A stretch of DNA of 57,338 nt from Zygnema cylindricum (Eukaryota > Streptophyta > Zygnematophyceae > Zygnematales > Zygnemataceae), in assembly GCA_037447655.1 (NCBI GenBank), contig JBBHKE010002419.1:1-57338 (forward strand). Reading direction: 5' to 3'. Under the pieces are notes generated by a model, which was not told the origin of the DNA, did no database searches, and was given only the letters and a program-made list of their open reading frames with translations. Positions within the stretch are counted from its first letter, which is position 1. The number at the start of each line of letters is the position of its first letter. Made by a program: the position numbers and the translations under genes. This document shows positions 1-9,969 of this stretch, piece after piece.

Positions 1-957
1 CATAGTTCAATGTAAGTTAAATGAAACGAAGTGAATACATGGAATACCTGTCGTTATAGTTTCGTTCCTACACAATACTAAACTGAACCGAATAAACGCA
101 CTAAAGTTATACGGTCACGTAGAGTTGAAAGGTAACTCCGTTTTACAACCCGAAGCATGGAATCGACTACACCACGTCAAAGTGTACGGTTTGTCATATG
201 TTGTACTCGCACCTCTTTGTGCGTGTGAAAAAAACCCTTATTACAGTTATAAATACCAGCGAGTGAAAGGACATAAACCCGTATGTTTCGACGGTTTTTA
301 CTCGTACCTATTTTAATGTATATTTATGAATGACGTAATGACTGTTTATCCGAAAACCGAATTTAGAATTACGGATTGGTTACAATGAGAACGACAATAC
401 GTGGTACGGATTGTCAGATTTTGTACTTCTACCTGTTTTAACGTATATGTCATGACGGCGGATACTGTACACCTAAATGATCGTTAAGGATAAATTACAA
501 TTAAACATTTTTTTGACGATGGGATTGATACACAAATTAGCATTAATGACACTAATTCATTATTGATACTAATAATTTCTTTAGTCTAATAAGGATTCAC
601 GGTGTAGTAGTTATAATATATTGTATTGCATTATGCACTATTTATAACGTGGCATGCCACGTGTAGCAAGTTGTTTCGTACTCTGTGTAACGGAATAACG
701 GCGGCTCAGTACGTGGAATAAACTGTACAATTGTACAATACAAACCGTACAATTATTGCCGATAGTTATCACTATCGGTAATATCGCGATAAAAAACGAT
801 ATTATCCGTTTCTTATTGGTGATAATACTAGTTTCGATATATCGTCCCAATATATCGATTATCGGCAAAACCATGCCGATACGCAACACTACTAATTGTA
901 ATAGTAAGCTAAACCACATGCAATATTTTTCACTGTTTCGCACCAATTGATACGAAT
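1..957. other. Gene-less left flank
   Basis: No convincing coding region; the open frames are short and unlike known proteins. The stretch is AT-rich. A motif of the form TACGG-TTGTCATATTTTGTAC occurs near 183 and 411 and again inside the neighbouring hAT-like element near 2035. A motif resembling ATTCACGGTGTAGT occurs near 594, 1543 and 2230. This suggests the flank contains an older, diverged relative of the same repeat. It ends at the 8-bp target duplication of the hAT-like element (950-957). Confidence 0.6.
647..870. repeat. Cluster of short palindromes and hairpins
   Basis: A perfect 16-bp palindrome (ACGTGGCATGCCACGT) lies at 647-662 and a 14-bp one (TGTACAATTGTACA) at 724-737. At 755-782 a 12-bp stem, with one G-T pair, closes on a TATC loop. 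Further self-complementary CGATATATCG-type segments follow at about 783-870. All are read directly from sequence. No function is assigned; such clusters occur in transposon ends and in replication or recombination hotspots. Confidence 0.6.
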
Positions 958-2458
958 CAGAGGTCGCAAACGGTCAACCAAAACCGTGACCGACCGCTAA
1001 CCGACCGCCCGCGCCGGATCCGAAACTGATTCGGTTGCCAAATTTTGAGGGCCGGGCGGTTGCGGTCGGTTGATTCACCAAAAAAAAAAAACGGTCGGTT
1101 ACTGTCGGTCAACCAAAAAACCAAAAAAAAAAAGTTGTATTGTCCATACAATCCAACATTATTGTACTTTGTACTCTTTGGTATCATGGAAGTACGTGAC
1201 ATCATGATTAGCGTTGCAAATCTGACACGGTAGTAACACATTTTTTTGCAAATCTTAGGGAACGCGACAAAGCGTCGCAAATCTGACACTATAGTAACAC
1301 TGTTCATTTCGCAATCTTAGGGAACGAGACAAAGCGTTGCAAATCTGACACAGTACACCGCGAATCGTTATTATATTATAGAAATTATTAGGGTAAAGAA
1401 AAAAATAGCGTCATTCATTCAAATTTAGTGCTAGGAGACGTGGCAGATTATGGTCTATGTCCTTAAATAGTGTAACTTGTTCTATTTAAGGTATCAATGT
1501 CAAAATTTTGGGGTGCCGATATAGAGTACATATGGCCAATAACGATTCACTGTGTAGTACACTATTCATTTCGCAAATCTTAGGGAACGCGACAAAGCGT
1601 CGCAAATCTCACACGTTAGTAAACACTATTCATTTCGCAAATCTAAGGGAACGCGACAAATCGTAATTATAGGCTTATTCATACGTCGTACATTACACCG
1701 TCAATCTCTATTAGAGTATATAACGCCAATTCGGTGCCCTTATTTCTAAAAAAAATCCCGAAATACAATCTATAATTATATTTTTTTGATTATTCTAATT
1801 AGGGTTTTTTTTTAAATTAGGGTTAATAATGGAAGTACAAAGCGATGGAAATAGTGTGGCGTACGGACAAGATATTTCTGTACGAAATGGTACTTTTTGT
1901 ATTACAAAGGCATAAAAAGACACTTAACATTATTGCGCACACATGTGAATGTGCACTGGAAAAGGAGATGCAAACTCGTTGACAAAAATCACGTTCTCAT
2001 ATGTTCGTCCGTCGACCGTGTGAACAGCGCGATGGCGTACAAATTGTCATATTTTGTACGAATACACATTTTACCGTAGACATTGAAAGGGCTGGTATTT
2101 ATTATTCGAACAACCCAAATAACAGTTAAAGATTAATAAGTATATATATATATTTTTTTTTCAAAAAAAAAAATTTCCCGATTAGTGTTAATAACACTAA
2201 TTTTTTTTTACGCTATTTATTCCTTTACTCTTATAACGATTGACGGTGTAGTTAATTTTGTAATTTTTCGGTTACGGGCGGGCACGCTTAGTCGCGAGAA
2301 ATCGAGTTTCGGTTAACTTTTATTTTCGTAAACGCCGGTCGTTTAACGGTTAACAATTTTGGAGCGTGACATAACCGGGTCGAGCGTCAATTACTCAGAT
2401 TTTGAAAAAAAAAACGGTCGGTTTCGGTTATGCAAAATTTTGACTTTGGCGACCTCTG
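958..2458. mobile_element. Non-autonomous hAT-like DNA transposon
   Basis: The ends are inverted: the left end begins CAGAGGTCGCAAA and the right end, read on the minus strand, begins CAGAGGTCGCCAAA. The element is flanked by ATACGAAT (950-957) and ATACGAAG (2459-2466), an 8-bp target duplication with one mismatch. A CAGAGG-type terminus plus an 8-bp duplication is the hAT signature. Copies of CGGTCGGT and its complement crowd both subterminal regions, as expected for transposase binding sites. No transposase-like frame is present in the 1501 bp, so movement would need a transposase supplied in trans. The interior holds a tandem repeat at 1211-1675 and homopolymer A/T runs near 1078, 1128 and 2150-2170. 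Confidence 0.75.
1211..1675. repeat. About 63-bp interspersed tandem repeat inside the hAT-like element
   Basis: Units built around GCGACAAAGCGTCGCAAATCT begin near 1261, 1323, 1586 and 1650, with a partial unit at 1211. Neighbouring units are 62-64 bp apart and the set is split by about 260 bp of unrelated sequence. The core GCGAC-aaagc-GTCGC can form a small hairpin. Later units carry point changes, for example GTTGC in place of GTCGC. Confidence 0.65.
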
Positions 2459-3375
2459 ATACGAAGTTACGAACATGCATCTTTTCGAATCACAACGATT
2501 AAAATCGTAATCGCGGGAAAAATGTTGACGCGAGCGCATGAGCACCAAGATCGCGAGATGGAGCCAAAATTCTATATTTCGTCGACGGGAATCGATGCAC
2601 CTTTTTAGTTTTCACATCCGGCGTTTCACCGAAATGGACGGATCGAGGAAAATAATCCTAGTTCAAAATTAGACGTTTTTATGGTAGGCCTTTGGTCGGC
2701 GCCTTTATTATAAGTTGTGTTATGGGCTTTTCATGTGATATTTTTAGATCGCTTCTTTGATCAGAGAGCATCCGATCGTCCGAATCTGACGGTGTAAATA
2801 ATATTTTTTTGTCGAAATGTTTTAATTGGTCCAAATAGGTCCGAATACAATATGGGTCTTAAGGTCATATAGTATGTTTTGCATACAATAGGCATGTTGT
2901 ATGGGCTAGCTTTCACCTAAATTTGAACTATGAAAATAATAGTCGCGGGCGACCTGGTGCTTTGCCCTTTGGTTGCTAAGGGCCTGTCGTTTTGTACAGT
3001 ACCATAAAAAATGCGACAGATTTGCGATAGATTTTGTCGGTTCGTTGATAGATATTTTGTCGACCATCAAAATTCTTGCGGCTACGTTTTTTTTTCGGCT
3101 ATTTTGTCTACCGTCAAACTTATTGCGGCTACGATTTTTGTACGGTTGAGATTATTAAATCCAAAGACAAATCTGGTACGATGATAAGGATATTGATTCA
3201 TTTTGACCGTCATGGGAAAATAATTTCGACAGTTAGTTCCACAAGTACAGTATTTTACCGTTCACTATTGTACAGCATATAACTATGTTCCCTGTGTGTC
3301 CTGTTTCGAATTCAGAGACCGGCGGTTATGGACTGCCCTGTCAACATCTTCTCTTGTCTCGTCATTGGAGCGCGA
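2459..3375. other. Gene-less interval
   Basis: Between the hAT-like element and the solo LTR I find no recognisable gene, RNA or transposon end. Open frames are short and low in similarity to anything I recognise. It starts with the right target duplication (2459-2466) and ends with CGCGA (3371-3375), the left duplication of the solo LTR. Confidence 0.55.
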
Positions 3376-4501
3376 TGTTGTTTTGAAAAGTTTGTTTCGT
3401 GCGTACGCGACAGTTCGTGCGCCATGGAATTTAATGTGGAGGTTCGAATGGATTCATGGATTGGGGGAGCAAACAAACGGATATAATTTAAGTGATGAAA
3501 TAGACTCATTGAGTGGCGTGTACAAGCATTGACAAATGGACGGCGGATCGCGAAGTGATCCGATGTGGAATAAACGAAATGTTGAAACAGGCAACGCCGG
3601 TACGGCGTAGTTGCGATGCAGACAGGACAACGCAGCTACGGTTATTTTGGATGAATATGCGCTGCCGGTACGGAGCAGTTGCGACGCAGACAAGTCAACG
3701 CAGCTGCGGTAACCTTGATATGATCCGTACAGACAAAGCAGCTAACGCAGCTGCGGATAATATAACTAGTATAGATCGTGAGTAATGATATTTGTTTAGT
3801 GGTTATTTAGTGGTAGCTTGGTTTTTGACGTACGAAGATTGTGGAGATGTCGGTGTAAATATTATGAACAACATAGGTTTGTGTTTTTGCTAGTTTTTTT
3901 ATCAATGTAGATCTGTTCAGTCTGACATACCTCGAACTATTTGGGTATACTTACAATAGTTTAGGTAGATGGTAGATACCGTACGGCTGGTATGCCTCCG
4001 TATATGCAGTAGTGAACACTCTAAGTATAACTTGTAGGACTTAGAATATTTTGAGTATCATAGTCATATTTATCAAAGCTATGGCAAACTATTTTCTGCA
4101 TCTTTCACCTGTTGGTGTGATCACTTTGTTTTTTTTTTTCATGTGATACTTTGTGAAGTTATTTTATGGTGTAGAATCTGTATGTGTGCGAAGTTTGAGT
4201 CTATTCTATTATCTTTGTAAGATTCTATGAGAAGTCAAAGTGGTTAGTTTGTAAAGCTGTCAGCTGTTTTTGGGAAACTCTGAAGCTTATATCTTCCAAG
4301 TTCCTTGGTATATTTGGCTGTAACTTTGGGAGTTTACAGTATTTGGGAGTTTACAGTTTCTATAGCATACTGTATATTGGAGCAGTTTGAGGAGATTTTG
4401 TTTATTTTGGAGCAATCTGTGTTGTTTGAAACACAGCTGTTTCAGGGTGGTCTGTGGTGCTTCCGAGAGTAGTCCATGGCTGAAATAGGCTATGGACAAC
4501 A
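3376..4501 (+). mobile_element. Solo LTR, copia family B, with perfect target duplication
   Basis: The 1126-bp sequence begins TGTTGTTTTGAAAAG and ends GGACAACA. It is flanked by CGCGA on both sides (3371-3375 and 4502-4506), a perfect 5-bp duplication that fixes both termini. Its last 26 bases start with ATG and read M-A-E-I-G-Y-G-Q, matching the gag start in the family-B LTR at 26026-27336. It therefore carries the gag initiator although all internal sequence has been lost by LTR-LTR recombination. Two 68-bp-spaced units with GCCGGTACGG and CGCAGCTGCGG-like boxes lie at about 3596-3731. Confidence 0.88.
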
Positions 4502-4754
4502 CGCGAATCTGGTTCTATTCTTGTCAACCACTACCGCGTCTCCCCTTCCCTCATTCCCTCCCTCCCTCCCTTTCCCCCTCATCAATTCTAAATATTTTGA
4601 AAATTCAATAGAGGAGAGGGGGAGGGAGATGGAGAGGGAGAAGGTGGGGAGAAGTGTAGATGTTTATTTTCTGACTAGAGGGTGAGAAGGAAGCTGTTGC
4701 CAGGTAAGCCGTGACAGTTGGTGCCTTGGCCGCCCTCACAAGTACCCAACAGTT
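4502..4754. other. Spacer with a purine/pyrimidine inverted repeat
   Basis: After the target duplication there is a C/T-only tract at about 4541-4580 and a G/A tract at about 4611-4656. Their sequences are roughly reverse-complementary, so they could pair as an imperfect hairpin or form a triplex. A coding frame crosses the region (from 4476), but its composition is low-complexity and I do not regard it as a gene. Confidence 0.5.
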
Positions 4755-5466
4755 TGTTGTACTATACTAATTATAACAACTAGTTATAACCATTTTAACA
4801 TATTGATTATAACGGTTATATTTAACAGTTATACTACATTATTTATTACACCTAGTTATAACTGTTTCATTATACTAATTATTGTTAAGGGTCATTAAGC
4901 GTTACGTCTGTCCGTACTCGTCATACGTCGGTCCGGTCTTGGTCTCGTCCGTACCCATCATTACATGGGTCATTCCGGTCTTAGTCTTATTCGTACTCTA
5001 CATGCGTCGGTCAAGTCTTGTCGCCCTACCTAGAAGTCATTTGGGCGACGGTCTCTATTTTACGTATGTTTTCTTTTTGTCTTAATTCTTTCTTTACTTT
5101 CACTTTGTCTTCGTATTCTTTGTCGCTTGAGTCTACGTCGTTACTTTAGGTCTTAATTACTTTTGTGCATTGCCGACCTAAAGTCAATCCGTTACAATCT
5201 AACTTACGTTAGAATTTAGTCTAGATACATTAGAATCTAGTCATGTAAAATGTTGACCTGATGTATTAGAGTCTCGACTAGGATCCTTTTAGTTACAAAG
5301 CACCAAAGAGCGCTTAGACTCCATAGTAATTAACACTGTGTATTTTGTATATAAGTGAATTTTCTCACTCAATGAAATCATCCCAAATACAAATCAATTT
5401 CTCTCTACAATGCATTTTTTTTTTCTTGTGTATAATTACACGGCTTCCGCCAATCCACCTCCAATA
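4755..5466 (+). mobile_element. Probable 5' LTR of copia element C1
   Basis: The right edge is placed immediately before the primer site at 5467. The left edge (TGTTGTACTATAC) is my best guess because no 3' LTR survives for comparison. A TATA box (TATATAAG, 5348-5355) stands about 110 bp before the right edge, as expected for U3/R. The first 130 bp contain several copies of AGTTATAAC-type palindromic motifs. An ATG at 5410 opens a frame that runs through the primer site into gag. Confidence 0.5.
5348..5355 (+). promoter_or_regulatory. TATA box of the C1 LTR
   Basis: TATATAAG lies about 60 bp upstream of the in-frame ATG at 5410 and within the presumed LTR. It is the only strong TATA-like site in that LTR and would direct the genomic RNA of element C1. 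Confidence 0.5.
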
Positions 5467-6540
5467 GGTTATGGGCCCGGCCATGCCACTTCTCATAGTA
5501 TCTAGAAGTTTGATGGCCAAAACTTATATGATTGGTCATTTTCAGCCATGCATTTTTTCAAACACGAGAAGATTTTGGACCATTTTATAGGAATTTCAAA
5601 ACCTCCTATCCTTTCCTCTACTGATACACTAGCAAAAAAAGCTACAAAAGAGTTAGCAATAGCTGCATGGAAACAAAAGAATGAGGATGTGCACGCTCGC
5701 CTAGTGATGTCACTTACTACCGAGCGCTCTTGTCTTATTCGTGGCGCCTCCTCTTCCGCCGAGGCTTGGAGTTGTCTTCAAGCAACTTACATTCAAACCG
5801 GATGGGCCGCTCGCCGAATTCAAAAACGAGCGTTTTTTGACTCCATGAAAAAGCCAACGGAATCTATGCAAGATTAGATTAGCACAGTCGAATTGTCGGC
5901 CGGAAAGTGCACCATGATAGGCGTCCATCTTTCCGAGGACCTCTCTTCTACCCTTTTGGGAGGACTCCCTGAAACCTTTTCCCCTTTCATTTCCTCGTTT
6001 GACAATCTAGACCAATCCATTCCCCTTCACTCCCTTGCTACAATTTTTTTGCATAAAGAGACAAATTTTCTCTTTTTTTTTGCTCCAAATCTCTCTCTCA
6101 TGCAAATAATTTTTTTGCTGAAAATCAAAAACTAACTCGGGGGGGGGGAGCGTTTGTTTTGCGCTTGCTGCAAAACAAAAGGACACTCGGTTGAAGAATG
6201 TTGAAAATTGGTAAGGCGGAAAGCAACCGAGGCTTCCTATCCCCCTAAAAATGGAGGAAATGCAAACGTTGCCAATGCCACCCCACCAGTTCTTCTCACC
6301 CTCCCATTCCCTCCTCACCCTTCTTTCCCTCCTCACCCTTCTTTCCCTCCAAAATTTCCTTATCCTCACCATTATTCCCGTTCTCCATCCCTCCCACAAT
6401 CTTCCAACGCCACAGCGCACTATGCCTCTTCAAACTCTGTTAACCTTCCTTGGTCGACGGCTTTCTCCCCACATTTTTCCTCTAATTATCCCACTCCAGT
6501 AGCCTCCCCTTTTGTCCTCCCTCCCTCACCATAATTTGGG
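5410..6540 (+). pseudogene. gag: C1 gag, disrupted
   Basis: Copia-type capsid precursor. From ATG 5410 the frame passes through the primer site and into the conserved segment F-D-G-Q-N-L-Y-D-W (about 5509-5535). That segment is typical of the copia gag N-terminus, but a TAG stands just before it. The capsid-like part reads on to a stop at about 5875. A perfect CCHC zinc knuckle (C-A-C-C-K-T-K-G-H-S-V-E-E-C) lies at 6160-6201 and would bind RNA. It is separated from the upstream part by frame changes next to a 10-base G run at about 6139-6148, a likely slippage site. A Pro/Ser-rich tail runs to about 6530. At least three stops or shifts make it non-functional. Confidence 0.75.
5467..5480 (+). 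other. Primer-binding site of C1 (internal initiator tRNA-Met type)
   Basis: GGTTATGGGCCCGG is complementary to the anticodon arm of initiator tRNA-Met, not to the tRNA 3' end. This is the half-tRNA priming mode known from Drosophila copia and yeast Ty5. It sits in frame with gag and would be translated as G-Y-G-P-G. Confidence 0.7.
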
Positions 6541-6569
6541 TATAGCAATGTTGCCCATCATATCCCAAA

Positions 6570-8497
6570 TTGAGTCACTCTGAAGACTCAATTTCCAAAG
6601 GGTACGCTTTTCTATCTCAAACCCTTGACGATTGGCTAGTAGATATTGGTGCTAGTCACCACCTTTCACCACGATCCGATTGGTTCACTTACCTTTCTCC
6701 CTTATCATCTCCTATGCAGATTTGCTTAGGAGACAACCGCATTTTGTTGGCTACTCATTCTGACGACGTAAACGTCCCTAATGTGTCTATTCACATTCGC
6801 AACGTACTCTTGGTTCCTGGTCTAGCTAGGAATCTATTCTCTGTAAAAGTCGCCACTAATGACGGCTTAAAAGCTAAATTTATTAATGATAGAGTAATGT
6901 TTCTTGATAGAAAATACAATAGTACAAAAGGTTTTGGCGTAGCAAGAGATTTTATGTACGTCTTACAATCGTATAGTACATCAAAGATATTTGTTTTAAG
7001 TGCTAGCGTCGAAATTTTTTCCCTTTGGTATTTAAGATATGGTCATTTAAATAGCGAAAGTTTAAGTACTTTGCCAAATCTTGTAACCAGAAAAATTCGT
7101 TTTCTAACAAATCTTTGGATTTTTGTCACGGTTGCGAGCAAGAAAAAATATCGCGTCACTCATTTTCCACTAGCACTTCCGTCATTACGGAACCCCTTGC
7201 ACTTGTACATACGGACGTATGTGGTCCTATGCGCACGCTTAGCTACAGTGGATCCCTCTATTTTGTCACTTTCATTGACCACGCCACTCGTTTTTCACAC
7301 GTGTATCCAATCTGTCTTAAATATGACGCTTTTGCACAATTTCAAGAATTTAAGGCGTTGGCAGAAAATTTTCACAACAAACGAAAATCAAGGCCTTGCG
7401 TAATGACAACGGTGGCGAATTTTTGCCCAACCAATTTTTTGAATTCCTCATGCAACATGGAATCTCACGTCATTTAACGACGCCTCAAACTCCACAGCAG
7501 GACGAGATCGGAGAAAGGTACAATCGTACATTACATGACATGTCACGCTCCATGCTGTACTTTTCTAATTTGCCTTATGAATTTTGGGCAGAGGTTGTGG
7601 TTTGCGCAAATTACTTACACAATCTTTGTCCCACTAACGATTTACCAAAATCTACTCGAATGAAAGCGTGGTCCTCTGTTAAACCAAATATACATCACCT
7701 TCGAATCTTTCGATGTGAAGCGTGGTATAAAGATCTTATCCAATCGGACGACAAATTGGGTGCCCCCGCATCTCGTGGCATTTTTGTTGGTTACGCTTCA
7801 AATTCCAAAGCGTTTCGCATCTGGAGTCCTTCTCAAAATCGCGTCATCACCACCAGAGAAGTAACTTTCAACGAAACGCCACTTCTTCAAACCTTGTCTG
7901 GTACTCCCTTCCCTTCCCCTCTTCCCCCATTTTCCGACTTTCCCTCTTTCACCCTCTATGACCCTCTTCCTCCAAAACTTCCCCTTCAATCTCTTCATCC
8001 ACTTCACCTCACCTACCTTACACCTTCCCACCCCTCTCCTCCTAGTCCTCCCATATTTTTTCCCTCATTATCTTCAAGTCCCCCTCCACCTCCATCTTCT
8101 CCTACCCCCTTTGTTTTCTCGGCTGCTCCCATCACTCCTACTAGCCAATCAACTGCCCTTCCTCTTCATCCAGTCATAAATTCTAAAAATACTACCTTCT
8201 CTCTCCCTCTTTTCCAAGATGATCCTCTTTTTTACAATCTTTGCCCCACAATTTTTTCCCACTCACCTTTTCCTAGGCCTTTTACTCCTCTTGAGCCTTC
8301 ACCTCGCGAGCTTGAGACTTCCCCTTTTCCTGAGCCCTCTCTTTTACCTCGCCGTAACCCGGCACGCCCTAGAGTTCCCCCTTCTCGGCTTATTACCTCC
8401 ATAGGCCATACCTCTCTTGCTTACGCTTACTCGGCTAGGGCCTCTGCCTCTATTATTTCAGCCCCACTCTCTCAAAGTTGCCCTAAAATGTCCTGAT
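6570..8497 (+). pseudogene. pol: C1 pol: protease and integrase, disrupted
   Basis: The protease motif reads D-I-G-A-S (about 6640), with Ile where the catalytic triad normally has Ser/Thr, so it is damaged. A GAG-pre-integrase box (R-Y-G-H-L-N) is near 7036 and part of the HHCC finger (C-H-G-C-E) near 7121. The integrase core shows V-H-T-D-V-C-G-P, then R-N-D-N-G-G-E (7396 on), then G-E-R-Y-N-R for the D,D35E triad. A frame change lies near 7080-7120 and another near 7400. The C-terminal part continues into a long Pro/Ser/Leu-rich hinge to 8496. It is followed by the reverse transcriptase remnant and belongs to a different copia lineage from families A and B. Confidence 0.8.
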
Positions 8498-9969
8498 GCC
8501 TCCCTTTGGAAAATTGCCGCTGATGCTGAATTCAATGCCTTAATTTGCAACAAAACATAGAATCTTGTTCCCCTTCCCCTTGGAAGAAAGGTAATCAGCT
8601 CAAAATGAGTCTTCCGTGTACAACAGAAAGTCGATGGATCTTTTGACAAATATAAAGCTTGCTTGGTGGCAAAGGGCTTTTCCCAAATTGAAGGTATAGA
8701 TTTTACTGAATCCTTTGCTCCAAATGCACGATTGACATCTACTTGCACTTTACTTGCTTTATTTGTTGAACATGACTTCTATGTTCATCAGATGGATGTT
8801 AAGAATGCCTTATTAAATGGGATCTTGTCTGATGACATTCCATGCATCAGCCTGAGCGATATATTTCCCTTGGTTTTGAGCATTTGGTTTGCCATCTCAT
8901 TAAAATAATCTATGGATTAGAACAAACCCCCCGTGTATGGAACCATACTGTAGATTCTATTATGTAGAAAGAAGGATTTACCTGAATTGATGTTGATTTT
9001 AGCATTTACTCTCGCGGCCTTGGTACCTCCTTCATCATTGTTGCCATATTTGTAGATGATCTACTTCTTCTTGGTCCTTCTCTTTCTGAAATCTCTACTG
9101 TCAAATCTCTTCTTCAAACCCATTTTGATATGGCCGATCTAGGTGAGATCACGTATTATTTAGGCATTCAAGTTTCTTGTAACCGCTCAGCTCGCACTCT
9201 TGCCCTCTCCCATGAGACCTTTATCTCTGATATTTTGGAACGCTTTGGCATGGCAGACTGCTCCTCCCTTTCCACTCCTTTGGATGCCAATGCCCCTCTC
9301 CTCCCTTCCACTGATTCCCTTCTCTCTCCCTCCCTCCTTTCCACTTACCGCGCGATGGTCGAGGCCCTTATGTATGCCATGCAGGCCACAATAGTCACTA
9401 AACTTAGTCAATTCCTCCAACGTCCTTCTCATGATCATTTTGTCGCAGACAAACGTGTCTTTCGTTATCTACAGGGCACTAAAACTCTTGTTTTACATAT
9501 TCTTCCTCTGGCTCTAGTGCTCTTACGGGTTTTGTTGATTCAGATTGGGCACAAGATGAGCTTTCCCGCAGTTCCACCACTAGCTCATGCTTCTTTTTGG
9601 GCAATGGTCTTATCTCTAGGTCATGCAGAAAGCACCCTACCACGGCATGCTCCAGCACTGAGGCGGAATATATGGTTGTTTGTCACGCCGCCAAGGAAGT
9701 TGTCTGGCTTCAGACTCTACTTTCCAATATTGGATTTCCCCCTTCAGCCCCTACTCCTATTTTTTTCCGATTCCTAGGGAGCTCTTGCTTTGATCCGCAA
9801 TCATATTCACTAGAAGCGGACAAAGCACATCGACATTCAGTATCATTACTCTCGGGAGCGGGTCGAAGATGGCACTCTCTAGTTTCTTTAAGTCAAATCT
9901 GTCGACAAAGTGGCCGATTATCTCACCAAGGCTCTTCATCGCCCTCACTTTGAGCAGCATTGCTGTTGA
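8484..9969 (+). pseudogene. pol: C1 pol: reverse transcriptase and RNase H, disrupted
   Basis: The RT region shows K-A-C-L-V-A-K-G-F-S-Q near 8653, then V-H-Q-M-D-V-K-N-A, Y-G-L-E-Q-T-P-R and the polymerase active site F-V-D-D at 9049-9060, a variant of the usual Y-V-D-D. Then come L-G-E-I-T-Y-Y-L-G-I-Q and the RNase H part with D-S-D-W, S-T-E-A-E-Y and K-A-H-R-H. Internal stops (for example TAG near 8966) and frameshifts near 8630, 8880, 9520 and 9770 break it. The last codons (H-C-C-stop) run into the first bases of the family-A LTR at 9964, so C1 lost its 3' LTR at this junction. Confidence 0.82.

Noticed and set aside
1897-2079. 60-codon open frame inside the hAT-like element
   Set aside because: No resemblance to a transposase or any family; length is expected by chance.
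7798-8404. Several overlapping frames on both strands in the C1 hinge
   Set aside because: They are shadows of the Pro/Ser/Leu-rich C/T-biased hinge of the copia polyprotein.
9187-9438. 83-codon minus-strand frame
   Set aside because: Antisense of the C1 reverse transcriptase.
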